A DNA stretch of 22,433 bases, taken from positions 1-22,433 of the forward strand of contig JANJXE010000004.1 in assembly GCA_024709185.1 (NCBI GenBank), given 5' to 3'. Origin of the DNA: Paludibacter sp. (GTDB taxonomy: Bacteria; Bacteroidota; Bacteroidia; Bacteroidales; Paludibacteraceae). A program made the position numbers and the translations under genes. Below the pieces are notes generated by a model that saw only the letters and a list, made by a program, of their open reading frames with translations, was not told the DNA's origin and made no database searches. This document shows, piece by piece, positions 6,808 through 15,384 of the stretch. How positions within the stretch are numbered: the first letter of the stretch is position 1; every line of letters begins with the position of its first letter.

Positions 6808-9800
6808 TTATTCGGTAAGAATGAATTTATTTAACTTCGACTCAATATATCCTTTTCCAGTGTCGATACTTATTCTGTACAAGTAAACTCCCTTTGGTAA
6901 TTGTCGACCGAACCCATCACTCACATCCCACTGAATTTCATCGAGGGTCGACTGATTAAAAGTCCATACCCGACGTCCGGAAACATCGAAAACATCAACT
7001 TTAGCAGCTATAACTGTTTCAGGTCTGTCGTGTTCAATTACAAAACGGGTCGATGTAGTTACCGGATTCGGGTAGTTATACACCTTGAAAATGACTGGTT
7101 CAAGTCCTTTAACCACTTCAAAGTCGATGGTTTGCGTAGTGGAATTATTCAACATATCCCATACTCTGAACGTCAGTGTATGCTTGCCCGATTTTAACGT
7201 TGGCAATTTGAAACGCACCTGACCGCGGGTGTAGTCATTTACCGCCGATGTATAGTAATCATTGAGTGTGTATATCATACCAGGATCATCGTCGATAATA
7301 AGTGTGATATCGTGACCTATACCACTACCTACCTGATTGATACCGCTCATATCGGAAACATCTGCGACAAACAACGGAGTTTCATTTGTCTGGTCGCCCG
7401 ACTGGAATCCGGGAGTATTAAGGTACATAGATACCGAAGGACCGTCACTTTCGTAAGCAATTTTTTCATCCGAACCTCCAATCAGGAACCGTTCGAGCAT
7501 TCCCTGTGCTTCCCGGCCATCATTCAGGTCTTCAGCATAGAAATTTATACGACCTGATCCGTAGTTGTATTTTATATCCCGGGGAATAACAAAGGTAATT
7601 TCAAACTCACCATTAACAACTTCAGCAATACCGGAAAACAGTTTGTTTGGACGATCAAAATAGGTCATGTTCCCATTTTTGTCGTTATTCAGTGTAATGA
7701 TCTGCTGCACCTTGTCGAACACATCCGCATACACTTTACCGGTAAACCCGTTCACTTTTGAACCCGACTGATTAGCAATAATTCCTTTGATAGTGGTTAC
7801 CGACAATGCCCTTAAGGTATCTCTTCCTTCAATATTTTTTCCATTTACCTGCTGGGCAACAACCTGGTATTCATCCGGATAATTGAGTCTTACAGAAGGA
7901 TCGCCCACCAAAATATAGGATAATTTATTGATTTCTGTACCCAGACTGTTTTTAGCTCTTCGAAGCACTTCACCCAACCGAAGATGTTGGCCATTTTCTT
8001 TGAGAAAAAGGAAGTGGTTAATCATGCGGTTGATATGCTTATTTTGGGAAGCATAAACTGGCCGGGCAGCTGAAATCATCCCGATCCCCCCTCCCACCGG
8101 ATTGAGCAACACATGTTCGCCGGCCGATACAGTAAGGTTATCAAACTGCAGGAAGTCGCAGGTTGCAGCCACCCACAGGGGTAGATTTTGATTCGAAAGT
8201 GATTTTACATCGGCTGTCGATAAAATTTGTTCGTTGGTCCAACCTGTGGTACCGGCATGTCCCACATAATTCAGAAACAACATACCGTTCCTCATCAGGT
8301 TATGAAACTGAGCGCGGGCTACGGGATAGGTTTCACCGCTTGCATTTACTGACTGTTGGTAGGCATCGAGGTAAATTTTGGTAATCTGATAGGAAGGATG
8401 ATTGCGGGCGATCATAACTGCTACTGAATCGGCATCCCTCATGTGAAGAGCTCCGTCGCCATCATCTGCTACATATCCAAGTTGATTTTTCCACATTCCC
8501 TTGCGGGTATTCTGCATGTAACCGATGGTTTTATTCACCACATCTGTAGCTTCCTGCTGATTGGTAACCGGGAAGCGACCCACACCAATATCCATGGAGT
8601 GAGCATCCACACGATTCCCTTCATGATCTTCAAGGAAGGTAAAATAATCATCGCTTACATACGAAAGAGTTTCGGAAAGCGAATGCTCGGTTTGATAGGT
8701 AAGTACAAAACTTTTACCCGTTGAAGGCAAAACATTCCGGTTATCAAACGATCCACGACCAAAAAGGAGAAGACTTTTCGGACGCAGCGATGTATTGCCA
8801 GCCTCGTTGGCTCGGTTATAAAACATTTTCATGACCCAGCGATAGGCGGTTGCATCGGGCGTTCCCGAAGAAAATTCGTTATACACCTGTTCGGTTGTAA
8901 CCACACTCACTTTGATTTCTCCCTTTGCATTGTGTGAATCGGCAAGTCGACGTGCCTGCTGGAGAAAATCGGGATGTGTAATAACCAACATATCCAGAGC
9001 ACTCATTCCATGTAAATTCTGGTTAGGCACCTCACCCACCGTTTCAGGTTTAGGAAAGGTGGAAGCAGCGGTAACATCCACTGCAGCATAGATCCTCAGA
9101 CTTCTTGCAGAAGCCGTATATATCAACTCATTCCCGGAACGGGTAGCAGTCATTCGGGTAGTATTCACCGGATCGGTAATATCCCAGACCTGTAGATTGG
9201 CAGGTGCTTCACTGATCCGATACCGGTTGTAAGTTTCTGTTCCTACAAAATCGGTATTCTGAATCCGCATCCACGACTGAACAAATTTCAGATTTCTGCG
9301 GGCATTAACCGTAAGATAATTGAGATATCCCTTGCCAGTAGGAATAGTGCGGGTATAGGTCAACTTGAAATCAAGGGCATCAGCAGCAGGATCGAAAGTA
9401 AATATCCCATTTGCATCGCGCCCCTTTTCATAATTATCGTTTTTACTACGCATCGAAACCTGTAGGCGTTTTTCCTGACCACCGCCCAGCGTAAGCCGGA
9501 AATCGGAAATCTCTGCAGAATTGGCAGCCACATCCAAACGGGCTTTAACAGCAGAAGGTTCCTTAATGAGATTTGGAAAAGCAAAATTGAGGTTCAGATT
9601 CAAGACTTCAGCAAAGGTTTCTCCATAAAATTCTTTGCCTGAATTGGCGAGCGACTGAAGATCCTTTTCATGTACAGCGTAGTCGGTAAAGCTGGTGATC
9701 TCATTAACAGTGGATGTATCAGCAGGAAGGTCTTCAACCATATTGATAGTGCGACCCACACCTGCATCGGAACTCACAAAATAATGGCCTGCTGTGGCAT

Positions 9801-10215
9801 AATGATGTTGTTGATGTACAAACATGGCGCGGTTTGTATCGTAACTCCAGGAAACGGGTCCCTGTGCATAAAACAAAATATAATCACCGGCATTGAAAAT
9901 TCCATCGGAGCCTTTTTCCATGTGAATGGCGATTTCAGGAAGATCGTCGTATTTAGGGATTAAAAAACTCTGGGGCAACAAGGCACCGCCGTATCCAAAA
10001 ATCCGTACCGAGGCCGGATTGACTCCCATTGTATTCAGATCCTCATAGGTTAACCGGTAAACACCCGACTCTTTTACCCTGATTTTCACAAATTTACCAC
10101 TGGAAAGCACCGAGTTTGAGGTAAAACTGTGAATACTGGCACAAAGCGATCCGGCAACAACCAGTAGAATTGCCAGAATGCCGGGAAGTATTAAGTTGCG
10201 ATATTGATTCTTCAT
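6808..10215 (-). CDS. porU: Type IX secretion system sortase PorU (gingipain-family C25 peptidase)
   Basis: This 1135-residue protein is the T9SS C-terminal signal peptidase and transpeptidase. It removes the sorting domain from secreted cargo at the cell surface and links the new end to a lipopolysaccharide-type anchor. Order: signal sequence or N-terminal hydrophobic segment (about 7-28), a gingipain-propeptide-like beta region, a C25 caspase-like domain (about 405-775), beta-rich modules, and its own CTD from about 1043 (YNYPNPVTTSTRF ... GVYLYRI ... KFILTE). Catalytic candidates are H653 (NYVGHAG) and C686 (VAATCDFL), close to the position known for the Porphyromonas gingivalis enzyme (C690). 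Further C25 features are LLFGRGSFDNR (483-493), VGRFPV (545-550) and the late SYILVGDPSVRLNYP. PorU carries a CTD but is known not to be removed by itself. It lies between the FAH gene and porV. Confidence 0.95.
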   Translation of the reverse strand: MKNQYRNLILPGILAILLVVAGSLCASIHSFTSNSVLSSGKFVKIRVKESGVYRLTYEDLNTMGVNPASVRIFGYGGALLPQSFLIPKYDDLPEIAIHMEKGSDGIFNAGDYILFYAQGPVSWSYDTNRAMFVHQQHHYATAGHYFVSSDAGVGRTINMVEDLPADTSTVNEITSFTDYAVHEKDLQSLANSGKEFYGETFAEVLNLNLNFAFPNLIKEPSAVKARLDVAANSAEISDFRLTLGGGQEKRLQVSMRSKNDNYEKGRDANGIFTFDPAADALDFKLTYTRTIPTGKGYLNYLTVNARRNLKFVQSWMRIQNTDFVGTETYNRYRISEAPANLQVWDITDPVNTTRMTATRSGNELIYTASARSLRIYAAVDVTAASTFPKPETVGEVPNQNLHGMSALDMLVITHPDFLQQARRLADSHNAKGEIKVSVVTTEQVYNEFSSGTPDATAYRWVMKMFYNRANEAGNTSLRPKSLLLFGRGSFDNRNVLPSTGKSFVLTYQTEHSLSETLSYVSDDYFTFLEDHEGNRVDAHSMDIGVGRFPVTNQQEATDVVNKTIGYMQNTRKGMWKNQLGYVADDGDGALHMRDADSVAVMIARNHPSYQITKIYLDAYQQSVNASGETYPVARAQFHNLMRNGMLFLNYVGHAGTTGWTNEQILSTADVKSLSNQNLPLWVAATCDFLQFDNLTVSAGEHVLLNPVGGGIGMISAARPVYASQNKHINRMINHFLFLKENGQHLRLGEVLRRAKNSLGTEINKLSYILVGDPSVRLNYPDEYQVVAQQVNGKNIEGRDTLRALSVTTIKGIIANQSGSKVNGFTGKVYADVFDKVQQIITLNNDKNGNMTYFDRPNKLFSGIAEVVNGEFEITFVIPRDIKYNYGSGRINFYAEDLNDGREAQGMLERFLIGGSDEKIAYESDGPSVSMYLNTPGFQSGDQTNETPLFVADVSDMSGINQVGSGIGHDITLIIDDDPGMIYTLNDYYTSAVNDYTRGQVRFKLPTLKSGKHTLTFRVWDMLNNSTTQTIDFEVVKGLEPVIFKVYNYPNPVTTSTRFVIEHDRPETVIAAKVDVFDVSGRRVWTFNQSTLDEIQWDVSDGFGRQLPKGVYLYRISIDTGKGYIESKLNKFILTE

Positions 10216-10226
10216 TCAGGATTAAT

Positions 10227-10244
10227 CGAAATTACATGCGTAAT
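10227..10244 (-). promoter_or_regulatory. Possible weak -7 element and small inverted repeat before porU
   Basis: The minus strand at 10234-10227 reads TAATTTCG, one mismatch from TAnnTTTG, just 12 bases before the porU start codon. Overlapping it, 10231-10244 is ATTAC-ATGC-GTAAT, a 5-bp inverted repeat. If the -7 call is right the leader would be nearly absent. The 78-base gap after the FAH gene shows no terminator, so read-through from rex is equally possible. Confidence 0.25.
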
Positions 10245-10293
10245 CTTAACGATGAAGGAGCTGTTTTGTTGTTCGTCTTATAGTATGATAACA

Positions 10294-10905
10294 TTATTTA
10301 ATTCGGAAGTCGAACATTTTTTTGTCGAAAATGTAACCTTCCATTCGGTCGCCGGGCTTTACCGGCCCCACCCCTGCTGGTGTACCTGTGAAAAGTATAT
10401 CTCCGATTTTCAGGGTAAAGAATTTACTGGTGTAGGCAATGAGCTCTTCAATTGGAAAAATCATATCGGCCGAATTTCCGCGTTGTACGGTTTCACCATT
10501 CAAATCAAGTCGAAATTGAATCTGATGAATATCTCCCAATTCGTCAACCGGCAGAAATCCACCTATAACAGCCGAATTATCAAAAGCCTTGGCCACTTCC
10601 CAGGGATGACCGTTGGTTTTCAGCTTTCGTTGAATATCTCGGGCGGTGAAGTCAACACCCAAACCGATTTCTGTAAAATAACGATGCGCAAAAGCAGGTG
10701 CAATATTTTTCCCTAAACGACTGATTTTGAGTATTAGCTCCGTTTCATAATGCAGATCTTCCGAAAAATCGGGCACATAAAAAGGTTTGTTATTTTTAAG
10801 GATGGCCGAATCAGGTTTCATGAAAACAACAGGCTCGGCTGGATGCTTGCTGTTCAACTCTTTATTGTGTTCGGTATAGTTCTGACCGATAGCGATTATC
10901 TTCAT
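10294..10905 (-). CDS. Fumarylacetoacetate hydrolase (FAH) family protein
   Basis: This 203-residue single-domain FAH-fold protein (PF01557) is a metal-dependent hydrolase or decarboxylase of acylpyruvate/oxaloacetate-type substrates. Seen: the start MKIIAIGQNY, the metal ligand set E54, E56 (HYETEL) and D85 (GVDFTARD), WEVAKAFD at 102-109, and the closing ILFTGTPAGVGPVKPGD segment. Its length fits the short FAHD1-like group, known as acylpyruvase or oxaloacetate decarboxylase, rather than full-length fumarylacetoacetase. The exact substrate is not decidable from sequence alone. Its ATG overlaps the rex TGA as ATGA, which implies translational coupling and a shared transcript with the redox regulator. 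Activity near the pyruvate/oxaloacetate node would suit that, but this is inference. Confidence 0.88.
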   Translation of the reverse strand: MKIIAIGQNYTEHNKELNSKHPAEPVVFMKPDSAILKNNKPFYVPDFSEDLHYETELILKISRLGKNIAPAFAHRYFTEIGLGVDFTARDIQRKLKTNGHPWEVAKAFDNSAVIGGFLPVDELGDIHQIQFRLDLNGETVQRGNSADMIFPIEELIAYTSKFFTLKIGDILFTGTPAGVGPVKPGDRMEGYIFDKKMFDFRIK

Positions 10906-11561
10906 ACATGTGCTTCTTTAAGAGCGTTCAGACGATTGAACATTACTGCAAGGTGAGCGTAGATGGAGGTGTTTTGAACAATAATATTTTCGGGCACCAC
11001 AATTCGGTAGGGAGTGAAGTTCCAAATAGCCTTAATACCACCAGCTACCATAATTTCAGAAACTTCCTGGGCTTTTTCCACCGGAACTGTTAATACTCCG
11101 ATATTAATGCCTGTTTGTTGCTGAAGTTCTTCAAAACGTTCAATATGGTGTATGGGGATGTGATTGATTGAAGTTCCGGCCAGTTGATACTTCACATCGA
11201 AGCCGGCAACTATTTGTAAACCAAACTGTTCAAGACCATTATCATGCATCAGTGCTCCTCCCAGACTACCCACACCAAACAGAAATGCCTTGTGAAAATT
11301 GGTAAATCCAAGAAATTCTTCGAGCACATCCACCAATTGTTTTACATCGTATCCCACCCGGGTGCGACCCGAAATATTCACATACGAAAGATCCTTGGCG
11401 ACCATGGAGGCATCCACTGCAATATTCTTAGCAATCTGAGTGGATGATAGATAGAGTTCCCCCTTCTTCAACACCAGTTTGGCAAAAGCCAGGTACCAGG
11501 GCAGACGGCGAAGTGTGGGTTCGGGAACGTGAAACTGTATCGTGTTTTTATTCGATGCCAT
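10902..11561 (-). CDS. rex: Redox-sensing transcriptional repressor Rex
   Basis: The 219-residue protein has the Rex layout: an N-terminal winged helix (about 13-85), a Rossmann NAD(H) domain with GVGSLGGA at 96-103, and a C-terminal domain-swap helix (SIYAHLAVMFNRL, 199-211). Rex dimers bind operators when NADH/NAD+ is low and release them when NADH rises, derepressing fermentation and alternative respiration genes. The recognition helix reads ASMVAKDLSY (51-60). The canonical form is QVRKDLS, so the usual arginine is alanine here. The wing reads GRTRVGYD rather than GRRGVGY. This may be a lineage variant with a modified operator preference. It is divergent from leuS and shares an ATGA with the FAH gene. 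No canonical Rex site is visible in its own upstream region. Confidence 0.92.
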   Translation of the reverse strand: MASNKNTIQFHVPEPTLRRLPWYLAFAKLVLKKGELYLSSTQIAKNIAVDASMVAKDLSYVNISGRTRVGYDVKQLVDVLEEFLGFTNFHKAFLFGVGSLGGALMHDNGLEQFGLQIVAGFDVKYQLAGTSINHIPIHHIERFEELQQQTGINIGVLTVPVEKAQEVSEIMVAGGIKAIWNFTPYRIVVPENIIVQNTSIYAHLAVMFNRLNALKEAHV

Positions 11562-11586
11562 TTAGCCTGAAATTAGATTAGACCCG

Positions 11587-11594
11587 CAAAAATA
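11587..11594 (-). promoter_or_regulatory. -7 element of the rex promoter
   Basis: The minus strand reads TATTTTTG, a TAnnTTTG match, 25 bases before the rex ATG. No TTTG occurs at the normal upstream distance, so the call rests on the -7 element alone. Confidence 0.4.
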
Positions 11595-11604
11595 ATCAAA
11601 TATT

Positions 11605-11633
11605 TTAATTAATTTTGCACGTTTATTAATTAA
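11605..11633. repeat. Paired TTAATTAA palindromes between rex and leuS
   Basis: The 8-base self-complementary TTAATTAA occurs at 11605-11612 and again at 11626-11633. The copies are 21 bases centre to centre, about two helical turns, so both face the same side of the DNA. The first overlaps the candidate leuS -7 element. They could be a paired operator or just AT-rich promoter sequence. Confidence 0.4.
11610..11617 (+). promoter_or_regulatory. -7 element of the leuS promoter
   Basis: TAATTTTG matches TAnnTTTG and lies 25 bases before the leuS ATG, placing the transcript start near 11624. A matching -33 TTTG is not evident. It sits back to back with the rex promoter, so anything binding between them could affect both. 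Confidence 0.45.
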
Positions 11634-11642
11634 GCATATTTT

Positions 11643-14399
11643 ATGGAGTACAATTTCAGGGCGATAGAACAAAAATGGCAAGCCTGGTGGCGTGAAAACA
11701 AAACCTATAAAACCGAAATCGATAACACTAAACCAAAATTTTATGTACTGGACATGTTTCCCTATCCTTCGGGAGCCGGTTTGCACGTAGGACATCCACT
11801 GGGTTATATAGCTTCAGATATTTACAGCCGCTTCAAACGCCAGCAGGGTTTTAATGTACTGCATCCGATGGGATACGATGCTTTTGGATTACCTGCAGAG
11901 CAATATGCCATCCAGACGGGGCAGCATCCAGCGGTTACAACTGCCCGAAACATTGCCCGCTACCGTGAGCAATTGGATAAAATTGGTTTTTGCTACGATT
12001 GGGACCGCGAAATACGGACCTGTGAACCTGATTATTACAAATGGACGCAATGGGCTTTCATCCAAATGTTTACTCATTTCTTCGATACGCAGGCTCAAAA
12101 AGCGTTGCCAATATCGGAGCTGGTAAAGCATTTCGAACTAAAAGGATCAGAAGATGTCGCAGCACATTGTACTGAAGTTCTCAACTTTACAGCTGATGAA
12201 TGGAATGCCTTTTCCGAAAAAGAACAACAGGAAATACTGTTAAATTACCGCATTGCTTACCTGGCCGATTTAAAAGTAAACTGGTGTCCCGCACTGGGTA
12301 CGGTTCTGGCCAATGATGAAGTGAGCGAAGGTGTATCGATTCGGGGTGGCCATCCTGTGGAACAAAAAGTGATGCGCCAGTGGAGTCTGCGCGTTTCGGC
12401 CTATGCCAACCGTCTGCTGAATGGCCTCGATACCATTGACTGGACCGAATCGCTGAAGGAAACCCAGAAAAACTGGATTGGTCGCAGCGAAGGGGCCGAA
12501 ATGAAATTCAGATTGAAAGATACTAACATCGATATAGATATTTTTACCACACGCGCAGATACTATCTATGGAGTTACCTTTATGGTACTTGCTCCTGAAA
12601 GCGAGCTGGTAAAAACATGCACTACCCCTGAACAGGCTTCAGCTGTGGAAGAATACCTCGACTGGACTAAAAAGCGCACCGAGCGTGAACGTCAGGCCGA
12701 CCGCCGTGTGACAGGTGTGTTTTCAGGAAGTTATGCCATCAATCCGGTTAGCGGCACCGAAATTCCGGTGTGGATTGCAGATTACGTACTGGCCGGCTAT
12801 GGAACAGGGGCCATTATGGCGGTTCCGGGCCACGACAGCCGCGACTATGCCTTTGCCCGTCACTTCAATCTTCCCATCATTCCATTGATTGAAGGCTGTG
12901 ATGTGTCGGAAGAAAGTTTTGATGCCAAAGAGGGCATTCTGATGAATTCAGGATTCCTGAATGGGCTGACTGTTAAAGAAGCGATTCAGAAAACCAAGGA
13001 ATACATTGTAGAAAAAGGAATTGGTCAGGTAAAAGTGAATTTTCGCTTGCGTGATGCCATTTTTAGTCGCCAGCGCTATTGGGGCGAACCTTTCCCCGTT
13101 TATTATAAGGAAGGATTACCTTACATGATCGACGAAAGCCAGTTGCCGCTGGTATTGCCCGAAGTAGATAAATACCTGCCCACCGAAAAAGGCGAACCAC
13201 CACTTGGCAGGGCCGACAACTGGAGAACCGACGAAGGCTATCAGCTTGAACTGTCGACCATGCCCGGTTTTGCAGGCTCATCGGCTTACTACCTGCGCTA
13301 CATGGACCCCTCCAACAACGAAGCGCTGGTAAGCAAAGTTGCCAACGAATACTGGCGCAGCGTAGATTTGTACATCGGTGGTACAGAACATGCCACGGGT
13401 CACCTGATTTACAGCCGTTTCTGGAATAAATTCCTGTTCGATCTCGGACTGGTATGCGAGGAAGAACCATTCCGCAAGCTCATCAACCAGGGTATGATAC
13501 AAGGCCGAAGTAATTTTGTGTACCGTATAAAAGATACCAATACCTTTGTGTCACTCAACCTTAAAGACCAGTACGAAACCACTCCTATCCATGTGGATGT
13601 GAACATCGTACACAACGATCAACTCGATACAGAAAAGTTTCGAAACTGGAATCCGGAATACAAAACCGCTGAATTCATTCTGGAAGATGGAAAATACATC
13701 TGTGGATGGGCGGTGGAGAAAATGTCGAAGTCGATGTTTAATGTGGTGAATCCTGACGATATTGTGGAGCGCTACGGTGCTGATACTCTGCGCTTGTACG
13801 AGATGTTCCTCGGACCTCTCGAGCAATCGAAACCCTGGGATACAAACGGCATCGATGGTGTACACCGCTTTCTGAAACGACTTTGGTCGCTTTTTTACCG
13901 CGATGGACAGTTGCTGCTAAACAACGAAGAACCCACAGCCGATGAACTGAAGATTCTTCACAAAACCATCAAAAAAATCAATTTTGATATCGAGAATTTC
14001 TCCTACAACACTTCGGTGTCGGCTTTTATGATTTGTGTGAATGAATTGTATAGTCTCAAATGCAGTAAAAAAGCAATTCTGGAACCATTGGTGGTCCTGC
14101 TGGCGCCATTTGCTCCGCATATTGCAGAAGAACTCTACCGCATTTGCGGAAAGAATGGCACCGTTTGCGATGCTACCTATCCTGTTCATAACGAAGAATA
14201 TCTCGTAGAATCTTCCATCAATTATCCGGTATCCTTCAATGGAAAAGTGCGATTTACGCTAACATTGCCAGCCGGACTGAACAAAGAAGAACTCGAAAAG
14301 ATTGCATTGCAGGACGATAATACAATTCGTCATCTCAACGGAGCTCCGATTAAGAAAGTAATTGTTGTTCCCGGAAAAATTGTCAATATTGTTCACTGA
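11643..14399 (+). CDS. leuS: Leucyl-tRNA synthetase
   Basis: This 918-residue class Ia enzyme charges tRNA-Leu in the cytoplasm. Seen: [14 protein letters not shown] with the HIGH-type motif HVGH at 48-51, a CP1 editing domain ([12 protein letters not shown] and [15 protein letters not shown]), [10 protein letters not shown], the KMSKS loop exactly at 693-697, and the short C-terminal domain ending [10 protein letters not shown]. It is longer than the ~860 residues of E. coli LeuS. The extra length includes an insertion near residues 140-200 and a segment before KMSKS (about 620-690), both of which I recall as normal for Bacteroidota LeuS. The start follows an AT-rich leader without a clear Shine-Dalgarno. 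yitT-like, flippase and GT4 genes follow at short spacing, so leuS may head a mixed operon. Confidence 0.98.
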   Translation: MEYNFRAIEQKWQAWWRENKTYKTEIDNTKPKFYVLDMFPYPSGAGLHVGHPLGYIASDIYSRFKRQQGFNVLHPMGYDAFGLPAEQYAIQTGQHPAVTTARNIARYREQLDKIGFCYDWDREIRTCEPDYYKWTQWAFIQMFTHFFDTQAQKALPISELVKHFELKGSEDVAAHCTEVLNFTADEWNAFSEKEQQEILLNYRIAYLADLKVNWCPALGTVLANDEVSEGVSIRGGHPVEQKVMRQWSLRVSAYANRLLNGLDTIDWTESLKETQKNWIGRSEGAEMKFRLKDTNIDIDIFTTRADTIYGVTFMVLAPESELVKTCTTPEQASAVEEYLDWTKKRTERERQADRRVTGVFSGSYAINPVSGTEIPVWIADYVLAGYGTGAIMAVPGHDSRDYAFARHFNLPIIPLIEGCDVSEESFDAKEGILMNSGFLNGLTVKEAIQKTKEYIVEKGIGQVKVNFRLRDAIFSRQRYWGEPFPVYYKEGLPYMIDESQLPLVLPEVDKYLPTEKGEPPLGRADNWRTDEGYQLELSTMPGFAGSSAYYLRYMDPSNNEALVSKVANEYWRSVDLYIGGTEHATGHLIYSRFWNKFLFDLGLVCEEEPFRKLINQGMIQGRSNFVYRIKDTNTFVSLNLKDQYETTPIHVDVNIVHNDQLDTEKFRNWNPEYKTAEFILEDGKYICGWAVEKMSKSMFNVVNPDDIVERYGADTLRLYEMFLGPLEQSKPWDTNGIDGVHRFLKRLWSLFYRDGQLLLNNEEPTADELKILHKTIKKINFDIENFSYNTSVSAFMICVNELYSLKCSKKAILEPLVVLLAPFAPHIAEELYRICGKNGTVCDATYPVHNEEYLVESSINYPVSFNGKVRFTLTLPAGLNKEELEKIALQDDNTIRHLNGAPIKKVIVVPGKIVNIVH

Positions 14400-14424
14400 T
14401 TCACTCAACTGAATAGGGTTTAAT

Positions 14425-15351
14425 ATGGAAAAAAGAGTAAAAAAAAGCATTCAGGAGCTCACCCCTCAAAAAATAAAAGCGAGGAATAAAAAGACCTTCA
14501 TCATCATTCGTGAATGGATAATGATTGCAATAGGCTTATTTATGTATGCATTTGCCTGGAAAGCCCTGCTCCTGCCCTATCAGATAACAGGTGGCGGAGC
14601 TACCGGTGTGGCCGCCCTTGTGTATTACGCTACAGGCATCCCCATGTTTGCAGTCTATCTCACAATCAATTTGGTACTTTTACTGATAGCCATCAAAATC
14701 ATCGGTTGGCAATTTAGTTTTAGAACCATCGTTGGTGTAGGCATACTCACTTTTTTCCTGTCCATCGTCCCGGAATTCGAGCGGGGATTTTTTGTGAGCG
14801 AAACCGAAGGATTCATGGCAACCGTGCTTGGAGGATTGCTTATGGGAACCGGAATTGGTCTCGTATTTCTGAACAACGGAAGTTCGGGAGGTACCGATAT
14901 TATCGCCAAAATTGTGAATAAATACCGCAACATCACACCTGGTCGTGCCCTGTTGTATACCGATGTATTGATCATCAGCTCTTCCTATTTTCTGGAATTC
15001 GGAAGTATCGAGAAAATTGTATACGGACTTACCACGCTTACCATCACTACGATAGCCGTCGACATGGTGCTCAACGGTGTACGTCAGTCGGTACAATTTT
15101 TCATCTTTTCAAAGAATCACGAAGAAATTGCCACCCGCATCAATATTGAAATGCACCGTGGGGTGACCATCCTGGACGGGATGGGATGGTACAGTAAGGA
15201 GCCCATGAAGGTAGTGACCGTTGTAGTTCGAAAAAACGAATCGATCAATGTTTTTCGCATTGTGAAGGAAGTCGATCCAAACGCCTTTATTTCTCAGGCT
15301 TCAGTAATCGGAGTATACGGCGAAGGCTTCGATGTAATCAAAAGCAAATAA
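14425..15351 (+). CDS. YitT family membrane protein (DUF161 + DUF2179)
   Basis: The 308-residue protein has a basic N-terminus (1-25), then about five to six membrane segments between 30 and 220, and a soluble C-terminal DUF2179 domain from about 225. Diagnostic segments are ITGGGATGVAAL (54-65), NNGSSGGTDIIAKI (150-163) and GVTILDGMGWYS (246-257). YitT proteins are inner-membrane proteins; their molecular function is not settled, so none is given. It starts 25 bases after leuS and ends 33 bases before the flippase, which implies co-transcription. Confidence 0.9.
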   Translation: MEKRVKKSIQELTPQKIKARNKKTFIIIREWIMIAIGLFMYAFAWKALLLPYQITGGGATGVAALVYYATGIPMFAVYLTINLVLLLIAIKIIGWQFSFRTIVGVGILTFFLSIVPEFERGFFVSETEGFMATVLGGLLMGTGIGLVFLNNGSSGGTDIIAKIVNKYRNITPGRALLYTDVLIISSSYFLEFGSIEKIVYGLTTLTITTIAVDMVLNGVRQSVQFFIFSKNHEEIATRINIEMHRGVTILDGMGWYSKEPMKVVTVVVRKNESINVFRIVKEVDPNAFISQASVIGVYGEGFDVIKSK

Positions 15352-15384
15352 GGCGCAGATGCTACACCCTGCACATCATCAGCT

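Noticed and set aside
11562..11642. Canonical Rex operator for autoregulation
   Set aside because: No TTGTGAA-N4-TTCACAA or TTGTTAA-N4-TTAACAA arrangement is present; only TTAATTAA palindromes.
13500..13720. Unusual insertion before the KMSKS loop of LeuS as a novel domain
   Set aside because: The segment matches what I recall of ordinary Bacteroidota LeuS proteins, so it is a lineage feature, not a new fusion.
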